The notes under the pieces were generated by a model. The model had not been told where the DNA came from and ran no database searches. It saw nothing but the letters and a program-made list of their open reading frames with translations. The position numbers and the translations under genes were made by a program. DNA of 64,000 nucleotides from Paraburkholderia susongensis (lineage in GTDB: Bacteria > Pseudomonadota > Gammaproteobacteria > Burkholderiales > Burkholderiaceae), in NCBI RefSeq assembly GCF_900177725.1, contig NZ_FXAT01000016.1, positions 1 to 64,000 on the forward strand, written 5' to 3'. Of the stretch, positions 53,847 to 62,726 are shown in pieces (the stretch's first letter is position 1; each line of letters starts with the position of its first letter).

Positions 53847-55046
53847 ATGCGCAAGACCATCCTCAAGCAACTGCACGCCGCCGTTCTGGCCGCTACGTTG
53901 GCCGGCGTCGCTGGCGCCGCGATGGCCGACGACATCAAGATCGGCTTCAATAGCGACATGTCCGCGACCGGCTCGGCCGACTTCGGCATCTCCGCGCTGG
54001 CGGGTGCGCGCGAGGCCGCGGACGAACTGAACGCGGCGGGGGGCGTGCTGGGGCGCAAGGTCGTGATCGTGGCGCGCGACGATGTCGGCGCGCCGCCGAA
54101 GGCCATCCAGAACACGAACGAACTCGTGAACAACGAGAAAGTAGCGGCGATGCTGGGCGGCGTGAACTCCGGCAACATGCTGGCGTGGCTGCACATCGTC
54201 GAACAGAAAAAGATTCCGACGATCTCGCCGGTTGCGACAGCGACTGACATCACCGCGCGCTACGCGAAGCAGCCGCCGAACTACATCTATCGTGTGTCGA
54301 TGCGCGACCGCGACCAGATCGCGCTGCTCGCCGCTTATGCCGCGCGCGCCAGCAAGAACGGCAAGATCGCGATCATCGCGGATACGACAGGCTACGGCCA
54401 GCAAGGCGCAAAGGACGCACAGGAAATTCTCGCGTTGCACAAGATCACGCCGGTCGCGAACGAAAAATTCGGTCCGAAGGACACGGACATGACGTCGCAG
54501 TTGAACAAGATCAAGGCATCCGGCGCGGATACGCTGATCGTCTACGCGCTCGCCGATTCGAACGCGCATGTCATGCGCAGCCTCGAGAAGATCAGTTACT
54601 TCCCGGTGACGCTCGCGTCGTGGGCCAATCTGAGCTCGCCGTTCCTGCGCATCGCGGGTCCGGATCTCGCCCAGAAGATGATCTTCACGGCTTCCATCAC
54701 CGAAGATTCGTCGCCGCAATCGAAGGCGTTGTACGACACGCTCGTCAAGCGTGAAGGCCGTCTGCCGACGTACGTGATGGCCGCTCAGGCCTACGACTCG
54801 GTCAAGCTCCTCGCTGCCGCGATGACGCAAGCCAAGTCCACCGACGGCGACAAGGTGCAGGCCGCGCTCGAAAATCTCGGACCGGTCAAGGGCGTAATCA
54901 AGACGTACAACAAGCCGTTCTCGGCCGACAACCACGAAGCGCTGAGCGTCAAGGACTTCCGTCTGGTGCGCTGGGTGAACGGCAAGGTCGTCTCCGTCGA
55001 CGACGCGACGGTGAAGGCCATCACGCCGGCCGACCTCAAGTTCTGA
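53847..55046 (+). CDS. branched-chain-type ABC substrate-binding protein
   Basis: A 399-residue periplasmic binding protein of the LivJ/HAAT family (Peripla_BP_6) with a signal peptide (about 1-27, ending AAMADD). Motifs: IKIGFNSDMSATGSADFGIS, ELNAAGGVLGRKVVIVARDD, LGGVNSGNMLAWLHIVEQKK with IPTISPVATA, and LPTYVMAAQAYDSVKLLAAA near the C-terminus. Family members bind amino acids but also aromatic and other carboxylic acids. Here the surrounding enzymes point to a hydroxy acid. A perfect RBS AAGGAGA lies before ATG 53847. Confidence 0.9.
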   Translation: MRKTILKQLHAAVLAATLAGVAGAAMADDIKIGFNSDMSATGSADFGISALAGAREAADELNAAGGVLGRKVVIVARDDVGAPPKAIQNTNELVNNEKVAAMLGGVNSGNMLAWLHIVEQKKIPTISPVATATDITARYAKQPPNYIYRVSMRDRDQIALLAAYAARASKNGKIAIIADTTGYGQQGAKDAQEILALHKITPVANEKFGPKDTDMTSQLNKIKASGADTLIVYALADSNAHVMRSLEKISYFPVTLASWANLSSPFLRIAGPDLAQKMIFTASITEDSSPQSKALYDTLVKREGRLPTYVMAAQAYDSVKLLAAAMTQAKSTDGDKVQAALENLGPVKGVIKTYNKPFSADNHEALSVKDFRLVRWVNGKVVSVDDATVKAITPADLKF

Positions 55047-55119
55047 TCGTCATATTGATCGTTAGCGCGTCTGTCTTCCGGTGCCTCGCGGGCCGGAGGA
55101 TCGCACGCGGGAGTCCAGC

Positions 55120-56034
55120 ATGCAGATCCTTCAAGCCTTGCTAAGCGGCCTCGCGATGGGCAGCGTTTATGCCCTCGTCGCGTTCGGCTTCAGCATTACT
55201 TACACGACCACCCGGACCTTCAATTTCGGTCAGGGCGCTTTTCTCGCGTTGGCGGGCCTGATCGCCGTCAGCGCAACCATGCTGTTCAGCCAGGGACATC
55301 TGTCGGGTTTTCCGAGCCCTGCCGACGTGACCTGGGGCGCGTTCCTGTTCGCGCTGGTCGCCGCGATTCTGGTGCTGACGCTGCTCGGCTATCTGCTCTA
55401 CGTCACGGCGATCCGGCATTTCGTCGGCGAAGCGGGGCTGGCGTGGGTGATGAGCACGATCGGCTTCGGCATCATCGTGCAGAACCTCGCGCTGCTGATC
55501 TGGGGGCCGGCGCCGATCGCGCTGTCGTCTCCGCTCGGCGATGGCGTCGTGAGTGTCTTCGGTGCGGGCGTGCGGCCGCAGGAAATCCTCGTGTTCGTCA
55601 CGACGCTCGTGCTGATGATCGTGCTCGACTGGATGCTGCATCGGACGAAGATGGGCAACGCGGTGCGCGCGGTCGCGTTCAGCAAGAACGCGGCGAGCCT
55701 GATGGGCATCAACGCGAACGCGGTGGCAGTCGGCGTATTCGGCATCAGCTCGGCGCTCGCCGCGATTGCCGGCGTGATGGTCGCACCGATCGCGACGGCC
55801 TCCGTGTTCGTCGGCACGCTGCTGGCGCTGAAGGCTTTTTCCGCCGCGATCCTCGGCGGGCTGGAGAATCCGCGCGGCTGCATCTTCGGCGGATTTCTGA
55901 TCGGCCTGCTCGAATCGCTGATTGGCCTGTGGTATGCCAACCTGCGTGAGATCGCGGTGTTCGGGCTGATCATCGTGGTGCTGTATTTCCGGCCGGCCGG
56001 TCTGCTGGGCCGTGTACACGCGGAGAAAGTATGA
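55120..56034 (+). CDS. branched-chain-type ABC permease, LivH-like
   Basis: A 304-residue LivH-type permease with about eight helices. MQILQALLSGLAMGSVYALV is the conserved start, followed by FGFSITYTTTRTFNFGQGAF (about 22-41), which is the LivH signature, and VRAVAFSKNAASLMGIN (about 196-212), the ATPase docking loop. Start ATG 55120 has GGGAG upstream; an upstream in-frame start at 55081 is unlikely. The stop overlaps the next start as ATGA. Confidence 0.91.
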   Translation: MQILQALLSGLAMGSVYALVAFGFSITYTTTRTFNFGQGAFLALAGLIAVSATMLFSQGHLSGFPSPADVTWGAFLFALVAAILVLTLLGYLLYVTAIRHFVGEAGLAWVMSTIGFGIIVQNLALLIWGPAPIALSSPLGDGVVSVFGAGVRPQEILVFVTTLVLMIVLDWMLHRTKMGNAVRAVAFSKNAASLMGINANAVAVGVFGISSALAAIAGVMVAPIATASVFVGTLLALKAFSAAILGGLENPRGCIFGGFLIGLLESLIGLWYANLREIAVFGLIIVVLYFRPAGLLGRVHAEKV

Positions 56035-57788
56035 AACTCGCCAAACTCTTCGCGCCGCTCGTCATCGCCGCGCTGGTCTTGATGATCGCGTATTCGGGCA
56101 TTAACGATTTCTATCTGCTGATCCTGTTCAACATCGGGACGTATTTCATTGCCGCGACCGGCTTCAATATCCTCGTGGGTCAGACGGGGCAGAAGTCGCT
56201 CGGTCATGCGGGCCTGTTCGGTGTCGGCGCTTATACGGTCGCGCTGCTCAGCGTGAACTATCAGATTAATCCGTGGCTCGCGCTTCTCGCGGCGATCGTC
56301 GTTTCCGCCCTGTTCGGCGTACTGATCGCCATTCCGGCGCTGCGCGTCAAAGGCCCGAGTCTCGCGATGGTGACGATCGCGTTCGGTCTTCTCATCGAAA
56401 AGATCGTGTCCGAGTGGACCGATGTATTCAAAGGACAGGAAGGCTTTTCGGGCATCGCCGGTCCGACGTTCAATGGCGCGCCGCTCGATGGCAGGCAATG
56501 GGTGGTCGTGGTCGTGGCGATCGGGCTGGTGCTGCATGCAATGACGTCGCTGTTGCTCAATGGGCGCTTCGGCCGCGGATTCGCGGCGGTGCGCACGTCG
56601 GAGATCGCGGCCGAGAGCGTCGGCATCAGCGTCTATCGCTTCAAGATTCTCGCGTTCGCGATCAGCGCAATCACATGCGGTATCGCGGGCGGTCTCGTCG
56701 CGCAGCAGAACCAGTACATCAACTCGGATTTCGTCACGTTCAACCTATCGGTGTTCCTGCTCGTGCTCGTGCTGTTCGGCGGACGCACGCCGGGCGGATC
56801 GTTTTTGGGCGCGGTCGTGCTGACGGTGATCGATGCGGCGCTCGCACGCTGGCCTGAAGTGCAGCACTTTGCATACGGACTGATTCTGCTGTTCGCGCTG
56901 TATGCGATGCCGCAAGGGCTGGCCGGCCTGTTTGCGAAGCTGCTGCCGCGTCGGAGCAAGCTGTCCGAAACCGACCGCGAAAAGGCCGGCATCTGGTCGC
57001 CCGTCAAGCCGCAAACTGCGACGCACGATACGCTGCTCGACGTGCAGGACCTGTACAAGGCGTTCGGAGGCGTGGTGCCGACCAACAAGGTGTCGTTCAG
57101 CCTGAAGCGCGGCGACATCGTCTCGCTGATCGGCCCGAACGGCGCCGGCAAGACGACGACGTTGAATCTGCTTTCCGGTCTCGTGCGGCCCGACGCGGGA
57201 TCGATCCAGTTCAAGGGCAAGGCGATGCTCGGGCTCACCGCGAATCAGATCGCGGCGGCGGGCATCGGCCGCACGTTCCAGAACCTCAAGCTGTTCGACG
57301 GGCTCAGTGCGCTCGAAAACGTGATGGTCGGTTTCTATCGCGTGCAGAAATCGGGCTTCGTCGCGAATCTGCTCGGCTTTCCGGGCGCGCTCGAGGAAGA
57401 ACGCGAGATGCGCCGGCAAGCCTACGCGATTCTCAGATTCTTCGATCTGCATCGCTATGCGGATGCGTCCGCCACGAGCTTGCCGTATGGATTGCAGCGC
57501 CGTCTCGAGATCGCGCGAGCGGTCGCCGCGATGCCGGACCTTCTGTTGCTCGACGAACCCGCGGCCGGTCTGAATCCCGCCGAGACGGACGAGCTGACGG
57601 AACTGATCGTCAAGCTGCGCGACAAGGAGCTGACCGTTCTGCTGATCGAGCATCACATGGATCTCGTGATGTCGATTTCCGATCACATCGTCGTGCTGGA
57701 TTACGGAGTGAAGATTGCATCTGGCTTGCCCGGTCACATTCAGGAAAACCCAAAGGTCATCGAAGCGTATCTGGGCGCCGCAGCATAG
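56031..57788 (+). CDS. fused LivM permease - LivG ATPase
   Basis: A 585-residue fusion of two transporter parts normally encoded separately. Residues 1-310 form a LivM permease with eight to nine helices, including NILVGQTGQKSLGHAGLFGVG and RTSEIAAESVGISVYRFKIL. Residues about 335-585 form a LivG ATPase: Walker A LIGPNGAGKTTTLNLLSGL, GIGRTFQNLKLFDGLSALEN, signature-region LPYGLQRRLEIARAVAAMP, Walker B LLLLDEPAAGLNP and LIEHHMDLVMSISDHI. The signature reads LPYGLQ instead of LSYGQQ. The reading frame is continuous. Such LivM-LivG fusions are known in Proteobacteria. livF follows after nine bases. Confidence 0.92.
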   Translation: MKLAKLFAPLVIAALVLMIAYSGINDFYLLILFNIGTYFIAATGFNILVGQTGQKSLGHAGLFGVGAYTVALLSVNYQINPWLALLAAIVVSALFGVLIAIPALRVKGPSLAMVTIAFGLLIEKIVSEWTDVFKGQEGFSGIAGPTFNGAPLDGRQWVVVVVAIGLVLHAMTSLLLNGRFGRGFAAVRTSEIAAESVGISVYRFKILAFAISAITCGIAGGLVAQQNQYINSDFVTFNLSVFLLVLVLFGGRTPGGSFLGAVVLTVIDAALARWPEVQHFAYGLILLFALYAMPQGLAGLFAKLLPRRSKLSETDREKAGIWSPVKPQTATHDTLLDVQDLYKAFGGVVPTNKVSFSLKRGDIVSLIGPNGAGKTTTLNLLSGLVRPDAGSIQFKGKAMLGLTANQIAAAGIGRTFQNLKLFDGLSALENVMVGFYRVQKSGFVANLLGFPGALEEEREMRRQAYAILRFFDLHRYADASATSLPYGLQRRLEIARAVAAMPDLLLLDEPAAGLNPAETDELTELIVKLRDKELTVLLIEHHMDLVMSISDHIVVLDYGVKIASGLPGHIQENPKVIEAYLGAAA

Positions 57789-57797
57789 GAGACAGCC

Positions 57798-58520
57798 ATG
57801 ACGCAATTGCTTGAAATCAGGAACCTCGCGGTCAGCTACGGTGCGATCAACGCGCTGAAACAGGTCTCGCTGCACGTGAAGCGCAACGAGATCGTGACGA
57901 TCATCGGCGGCAATGGCGCGGGCAAAAGCACGATGATGCGCGCGTTATCGGGCATCGAGAAGTCGAGCGGCACGATCGTTTTCGACGGTCAGGATCTGGC
58001 GGGCATCCCGGCGCATAAGCGCGTGGGGATGGGCATTGCCCATGTGCCCGAAGGTCGCCAGATCTTTCCCGATCAGACCGTCTTCGAGAATCTGATGCTC
58101 GGCGCCTTTTTGCGCCGCGAGTCCGCCGCGACACTGGCATTGGAGATCGAAGCCTGTTTTCAGATGTTTCCGCGTCTCAGGGAGCGCCGCGAACAGTACG
58201 CCGGCACGCTGTCGGGCGGCGAGCAGCAGATGCTCGCGATCTGCCGCGCACTGATGAGCCGGCCCAGGATTCTGATGCTCGATGAGCCTTCGCTCGGACT
58301 GGCGCCGCTGATCGTCGCGGAGATTTTTCGAATCATCAAGTTGCTGAAAGAGCGTGGCATGACCATTCTGCTCGTCGAACAAATGGCGAACCAGGCGCTC
58401 GCGATTTCCGACCGCGCTTATGTGCTCGAAGTGGGCAACATCGTCGTCGAAGGCACCGGCTCGGAACTGCTGACGAGCGACCGCGTGCGCGAAGCCTATC
58501 TGGGCAAACAGAAGCATTGA
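57798..58520 (+). CDS. branched-chain-type ABC ATPase, LivF-like
   Basis: A 240-residue LivF ATPase. Walker A IIGGNGAGKSTMMRALSG (about 35-52), GMGIAHVPEGRQIFPDQTVF (the LivF Q-loop region), signature LSGGEQQMLAICRALM and Walker B ILMLDEPSLGLAP, ending with the usual YLGKQKH tail. It pairs with the LivG half of the preceding fusion as the ATPase dimer. RBS GGAGA precedes ATG 57798. Confidence 0.93.
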   Translation: MTQLLEIRNLAVSYGAINALKQVSLHVKRNEIVTIIGGNGAGKSTMMRALSGIEKSSGTIVFDGQDLAGIPAHKRVGMGIAHVPEGRQIFPDQTVFENLMLGAFLRRESAATLALEIEACFQMFPRLRERREQYAGTLSGGEQQMLAICRALMSRPRILMLDEPSLGLAPLIVAEIFRIIKLLKERGMTILLVEQMANQALAISDRAYVLEVGNIVVEGTGSELLTSDRVREAYLGKQKH

Positions 58521-58602
58521 CCGCTGCTGCGCGGGCATCCATCGGCCCTGTCCGACGCATGGCGCGTCCAGTGCCGAGGCTTACGAATTTAACGAGGAAT
58601 TC

Positions 58603-59793
58603 ATGTCTTCCAAACCATTGAATGGCATTCGCGTGCTCGAACTCGGGCAGCTTATCGCCGGACCGTTTGCAGCAAAAATGCTCGCGGAATTCGGCGCCGA
58701 CGTGATCAAGATCGAGGCGCCGGATAAAGGCGATCCGCTGCGTAACTGGCGCATGCTGCATGAAGGCACCTCCGTCTGGTGGCAGGTGCAGTCGCGCAAT
58801 AAAAAATCGGTCAGCCTCGATCTTCGTCAACCGGAAGCGCAGGAGTTGATCCTCGCGATGGTCAAGGACGTCGATGTCGTGGTGGAGAACTTCAAGCCCG
58901 GCACAATGGAGAAATGGGGCTTGGGCTGGGACGATCTGCACAAGATCAATCCGCGCCTCGTAATGCTGCGCGTCTCGGGCTACGGGCAGACTGGCCCGTA
59001 TCGCGATCTGCCCGGCTTCGGCGTGATCGGCGAAGCGATGGGCGGCCTGCGTCATCTCAGCGGAGAGCCCGAACGCACGCCGGTTCGCGTCGGCATCTCG
59101 ATCGGCGATTCGCTTTCGGCATTGCATGGCGTGATCGGCGTATTGCTTGCGCTGCGTGCCCGCGATCAATCGGGCGAAGGGCAGATGATCGACGTCGCGC
59201 TCTACGAGTCGGTGTTCAACATGATGGAAAGCCTGCTGCCCGAGTATGCCGTGTTCGGTGAAGTGCGACAGCCCGCTGGCAGCAGTCTGCCCGGCATCGC
59301 GCCGAGCAACGCCTATCGATGCGCGGACGGCAAGTATGTGCTGATCGCGGGAAATGGCGACAGCATCTTCAAACGGCTGATGAGCGTCATCGGCAGGAGC
59401 GATCTCGGTGAGTCGCCCGAACTGGCCAACAACAACGGCCGGGTGCGGCAAGTAGAGAAGCTCGACGCAGCAATCTCCGGGTGGACAGGGCAACATCGCA
59501 TGGACGAAGTGCTGAGCCTGTTGAACGCGGCGCACATTCCCGCAGGAAAAATCTACGACGTGGCCGACATCGCATCGGACCCGCACTACCTCGCGCGCGG
59601 CATGATCCTCGATGGACAACTGGACGACGGTACGCCGATAAAGCTGCCGGGCATCGTCCCGAAACTGTCGGCGACGCCCGGTGAAGTGAGCAGTCCCGCG
59701 CCATCGTTGGGCCAGCATACCGACGAGATTCTCGAACGATTCGGGCTCAACGCCGAACAGCGCGCCGACTGGCGCAGCCGCGGCATCATCTGA
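58603..59793 (+). CDS. CaiB/BaiF family CoA-transferase (class III)
   Basis: A 396-residue class III CoA-transferase. Family motifs: LNGIRVLELGQLIAGPFAAK (about 5-24), LAEFGADVIKIEAPDKGDP (about 26-44), RNKKSVSLDLRQPEAQEL, VDVVVENFKPGTMEKWGLGW, VSGYGQTGPYRDLPGFGVI and a C-terminal PGIVPKLSATPGEV. It swaps CoA between acids, typically using succinyl-CoA as donor. Directly beside an HMG-CoA lyase it probably activates the lyase's substrate; the human family member SUGCT acts on glutarate and hydroxymethylglutarate. RBS GAGGA lies before ATG 58603. The lyase gene starts 11 bases after its stop. Confidence 0.9.
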   Translation: MSSKPLNGIRVLELGQLIAGPFAAKMLAEFGADVIKIEAPDKGDPLRNWRMLHEGTSVWWQVQSRNKKSVSLDLRQPEAQELILAMVKDVDVVVENFKPGTMEKWGLGWDDLHKINPRLVMLRVSGYGQTGPYRDLPGFGVIGEAMGGLRHLSGEPERTPVRVGISIGDSLSALHGVIGVLLALRARDQSGEGQMIDVALYESVFNMMESLLPEYAVFGEVRQPAGSSLPGIAPSNAYRCADGKYVLIAGNGDSIFKRLMSVIGRSDLGESPELANNNGRVRQVEKLDAAISGWTGQHRMDEVLSLLNAAHIPAGKIYDVADIASDPHYLARGMILDGQLDDGTPIKLPGIVPKLSATPGEVSSPAPSLGQHTDEILERFGLNAEQRADWRSRGII

Positions 59794-59804
59794 GGAGCGA
59801 GCAC

Positions 59805-60743
59805 ATGTCACTCCAGGTTGCCAATGGCAAGAAGCTGTATATCCAGGAAGTTGCGCCGCGTGATGGCTTTCAGAACGAAATGCAGTTCATCGATACCGAT
59901 CAGAAAATCGCGCTCGTCGATCGCCTGTCGGATGCCGGTTACGCGAAGATCGAGGTGACATCGTTCACGTCGCCCAAGGCGATCCCCGCGTTGCGTGATG
60001 CCGAAGAGGTCATGCATCGCATCCGGCGAAATCCGGACGTCGTTTATACGGTGCTGGTGCCGAATGTTCGTGGCGCCGAACGGGCGATGGAATGCAAGGT
60101 CGATGAGATCAATCTCGTGATGTCGGCGAGCGAGACGCACAACCGCGCCAATCTGCGCATGACGCGTGCGCAGTCGCTCGCGCAACTCGCCGATGTGATA
60201 GCGTCTGTCAGCAGTGAACGCGTGGCGATCAACGTGTCGCTATCGACCGTTTTCGGCTGTCCGATGGAAGGCGACATCGATCCGTATCAGGTATTCGAAC
60301 TGGTCGGCCGTTTTGCGACGCTGGGCGCGCATGGCGTCACGTTGTGCGACACGACGGGGATGGCGTATCCGTCGCAAGTCGCGCGCATCGCGCGTGAGGC
60401 GCGCAAACTGTTTCCCAAACTGGCGCTAACGCTGCACTTCCACGACACGCGCGGAATGGCGCTTGCCAATACCTTGGCCGCATTGGACGAAGGCATCGAG
60501 CGGTTCGACGCGTCACTCGGCGGTCTCGGCGGATGCCCCTACGCACCGGGCGCGAGCGGGAACGCCTGCACCGAGGATCTCGTGCATATGCTCAATCTGA
60601 TGGGCTATGACACGGGCATCAGGGAGCAGGAGCTGCTGGATATTGCGTCGGGTCTGCCTGGGCTGATTGGGCATGAACTGCCTGGTCACTTGAATAAGGC
60701 CGGTCTGCGCTCACGGCTTCATTCTGTGCCGACACGGTGTTAG
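59805..60743 (+). CDS. mvaB: hydroxymethylglutaryl-CoA lyase
   Basis: A 312-residue HMG-CoA lyase that splits HMG-CoA (or a close analogue) into acetyl-CoA and acetoacetate. The divalent metal and substrate residues are in VAPRDGFQNE (Arg19, Asp20), and LHFHDTRGMALAN (His211, His213). The catalytic Cys244 lies in GLGGCPYAPGASGNACTEDL, the family signature. Length equals typical bacterial lyases (about 300-315). It is last in the operon. No leucine-degradation (liu) or isoprenoid (atu) genes are near, so the substrate is more likely to come from the CoA-transferase just upstream. Confidence 0.92.
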   Translation: MSLQVANGKKLYIQEVAPRDGFQNEMQFIDTDQKIALVDRLSDAGYAKIEVTSFTSPKAIPALRDAEEVMHRIRRNPDVVYTVLVPNVRGAERAMECKVDEINLVMSASETHNRANLRMTRAQSLAQLADVIASVSSERVAINVSLSTVFGCPMEGDIDPYQVFELVGRFATLGAHGVTLCDTTGMAYPSQVARIAREARKLFPKLALTLHFHDTRGMALANTLAALDEGIERFDASLGGLGGCPYAPGASGNACTEDLVHMLNLMGYDTGIREQELLDIASGLPGLIGHELPGHLNKAGLRSRLHSVPTRC

Positions 60744-60926
60744 GCCGATTCAACTGCGCCGGTTTTTGTGGCGAGCGAAACCGCCGCCGGGTCGTTGGAC
60801 GAGCGTACCTGAGCGTCGTCCATCGCGTCTCGCTCGAGCGAGCGGATTGGCGAGGTTCGTGCGCGTGCCAGGTCAACTGGTTCATCCGCGTCATGATGCT
60901 GGCATCGATTCATACTGTTCTCCTAA

Positions 60927-61373
60927 CTACCGCCGGATGAGGACACACCCCCCGACCAGGAGTGCGGTTCCAATCAGGCGAGGAAGATCAATCGGGTGTT
61001 CGGGGAGGCCCAGCCATCCGAAATGGTCGATCGTCACCGATGCGAGCATCTGACCGGTCACAAGCAGGACGATAAAGGTCGCAGCCCCGAGCTTGGGGAT
61101 AAGGAAAATGGCCAGGCCGATGAAGATTGCGCCGAACAGTCCCCCGCTAAATGCCCACCAGGGGATGCGCCCTGCCACGGCCACAGAAGGGATCGGATCG
61201 CGCAGAACCAGCGCAAGCAGCGCCATACAGGCGACGCCGACGAAGTAGCTCACAAAGCCCGACCAGGCCGCCGAGTTCAGGGCCACGCGAAGGCTTGCGT
61301 TCAGTACCTGCTGAGCGGCCACGCTGGCGCCGGCCAGAATGGTGAGGATCGAAAAGAAGAGCACGTTAGGCAT
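60927..61373 (-). CDS. DMT-superfamily transporter (DUF606/YdcZ type)
   Basis: A 148-residue membrane protein with about five hydrophobic segments (FSILTILAGASVAAQQVLNA, GFVSYFVGVACMALLALVLR, GGLFGAIFIGLAIFLIPKLG, ATFIVLLVTGQMLASVTIDHF and the C-terminal LIGTALLVGGCVLIRR). These match the DUF606/YdcZ five-helix branch of the drug/metabolite transporters, often working as dimers. Start taken as ATG 61373 with AGGTGA upstream; a GTG at 61382 is possible. It is divergent from the LysR gene at 61473, which may control it. Substrate unknown. Confidence 0.82.
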   Translation of the reverse strand: MPNVLFFSILTILAGASVAAQQVLNASLRVALNSAAWSGFVSYFVGVACMALLALVLRDPIPSVAVAGRIPWWAFSGGLFGAIFIGLAIFLIPKLGAATFIVLLVTGQMLASVTIDHFGWLGLPEHPIDLPRLIGTALLVGGCVLIRR

Positions 61374-61472
61374 CGGAGTCACCTATTCCTAAAGTTGTCA
61401 CTGCGATTTGACGGCGCGCTGGTCCATGTTGTCAAATGCCATAAATCATCATTTCCATGCAAAAGAGGCATG

Positions 61473-62378
61473 ATGAACCCGGCTCATATCGACCTGTTTC
61501 GCGCCGTGATACGTCACGGCGGGATGACGAGAGCAGCGGAAGCGCTTGGCATCGGCCAGCCTCATGTCAGTCGCGCGGTTGCGCAGCTCGAAGCGGACCT
61601 TGGCTTTCCGCTGTTTGTACGAGGGCATGGAAGCGCATTGCCGACAAAGGAGGGAGAAGCTTTTTCGCGCGAAGTCGAGCGGACCTATGCCGGGCTCGAT
61701 CAGCTTCGGCAAGCGGGTCGCCAGATACGGGAGATAGGAACCGGGTTGCTGCGCGTGGCGTGTCAGCCATCGCTAGCCTCACGGTTCGTGCCACGCGCCA
61801 TCCGGCGGTTAGGTTTGGCAAGTCCTGGAGTGCGCGTTTCGCTTCACGTGCCGGGCCCCGACACCATCTGGTCATGGACTTCGACTGGGCAGTGCGACAT
61901 TGGCCTCGTGCGGCCGCGCTCTGGCTACGCCGGAGTCGAGTGCGAATCCTTCCTCACGGTCGATGCGGTCTGTGCGCTGCCGAGGCGGCACGCGTTGGCT
62001 CGCAAACGGACCATCGCCGTGTCCGATCTTGTGGGCGTCCCTCTGATCGCGGGTGCCCCGGGTGTTTTCCAGCGGGCGATCGAGGAGTCATTTGCACAGG
62101 CGGGCATCGAGCCACGCTTCGTTCTGATGGCGCAGTACACGGCGGCGCGGTGCGGCCTCGTGTCTGAGGGGCTGGGCCTCGCCATTGTCGATCCGCTGCC
62201 AGCCCGCGAACTGACTGGTTTGCCCATCGTGCTGCGCCCCTTTCAACCTCGTTTGCCCATTGAGACGATGCTTATCCGGCCGGGCGGGAGGCCGCCTGAT
62301 AGTCTCGCGGCACGCTTCATCGATCTTCTGAAGGCCGAACGCGATGCTGTGACGTCGGCATCTACCGACTATCGTTGA
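61473..62378 (+). CDS. LysR-type regulator
   Basis: A 301-residue LysR regulator: NPAHIDLFRAVIRHGGMTRA with LGIGQPHVSRAVAQLEADLG as the helix-turn-helix (about 1-60), and the effector domain from 90. Two adjacent ATGs (61470, 61473) exist; GAGG at 61465-61468 fits the second better. It is divergent from the DUF606 transporter gene with about 100 bases between, the usual setting for control of that gene. Confidence 0.9.
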   Translation: MNPAHIDLFRAVIRHGGMTRAAEALGIGQPHVSRAVAQLEADLGFPLFVRGHGSALPTKEGEAFSREVERTYAGLDQLRQAGRQIREIGTGLLRVACQPSLASRFVPRAIRRLGLASPGVRVSLHVPGPDTIWSWTSTGQCDIGLVRPRSGYAGVECESFLTVDAVCALPRRHALARKRTIAVSDLVGVPLIAGAPGVFQRAIEESFAQAGIEPRFVLMAQYTAARCGLVSEGLGLAIVDPLPARELTGLPIVLRPFQPRLPIETMLIRPGGRPPDSLAARFIDLLKAERDAVTSASTDYR

Positions 62379-62726
62379 AGCAGGCTGGTGTGCATCGAAT
62401 CTGCAGCGGGGGCCGAGGTTCAATCCACCCTGGATTAAATGCAGAAATCAACGGTTGTCTGCCGCTTCGAATGTCCTATGGCTGCTGGATAGCTGCCGGT
62501 CACGGGCGGGCCAGCTTCTGTTTCACGGAAAGTCATAGCGTCTTCACATAGGCGGTTCGTGAAGGAGCGGACGGACAATTGCCTGTCGTTGGCATCGCTT
62601 CGCCGGGCTTGATGATGGCGAAATTGCACAGTGTAAAATGCGGCGTGGGCATGACCGCGGATGAGTGAGCCCCGTGCCAGGAAGGCGCGTTGAATTTAAT
62701 GTGCTGCTAGTGGAGAGACTATCAAA
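62379..62726. other. intergenic region upstream of the LacI-family gene
   Basis: About 350 bases without a gene. It holds an inverted repeat at 62419-62439 and a possible promoter (TTGATG at 62608-62613, TAAAAT at 62633-62638, 19-base spacer) about 90 bases before the LacI-type start. Neither is certain. Confidence 0.4.
62419..62439 (+). repeat. short inverted repeat, possible operator
   Basis: AATCCA (62422-62427) and TGGATT (62431-62436) pair around CCC. The outer TT (62419-62420) and AA (62438-62439) extend the symmetry with one mismatch. It is AT-rich and has no T-run, so an operator is more likely than a terminator. No factor is assigned. Confidence 0.3.

Noticed and set aside
58603..60743. 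HMG-CoA lyase as part of leucine (liu) or isoprenoid (atu) degradation
   Set aside because: No isovaleryl-CoA or citronellyl-CoA dehydrogenase, methylcrotonyl/geranyl-CoA carboxylase or hydratase genes are nearby.
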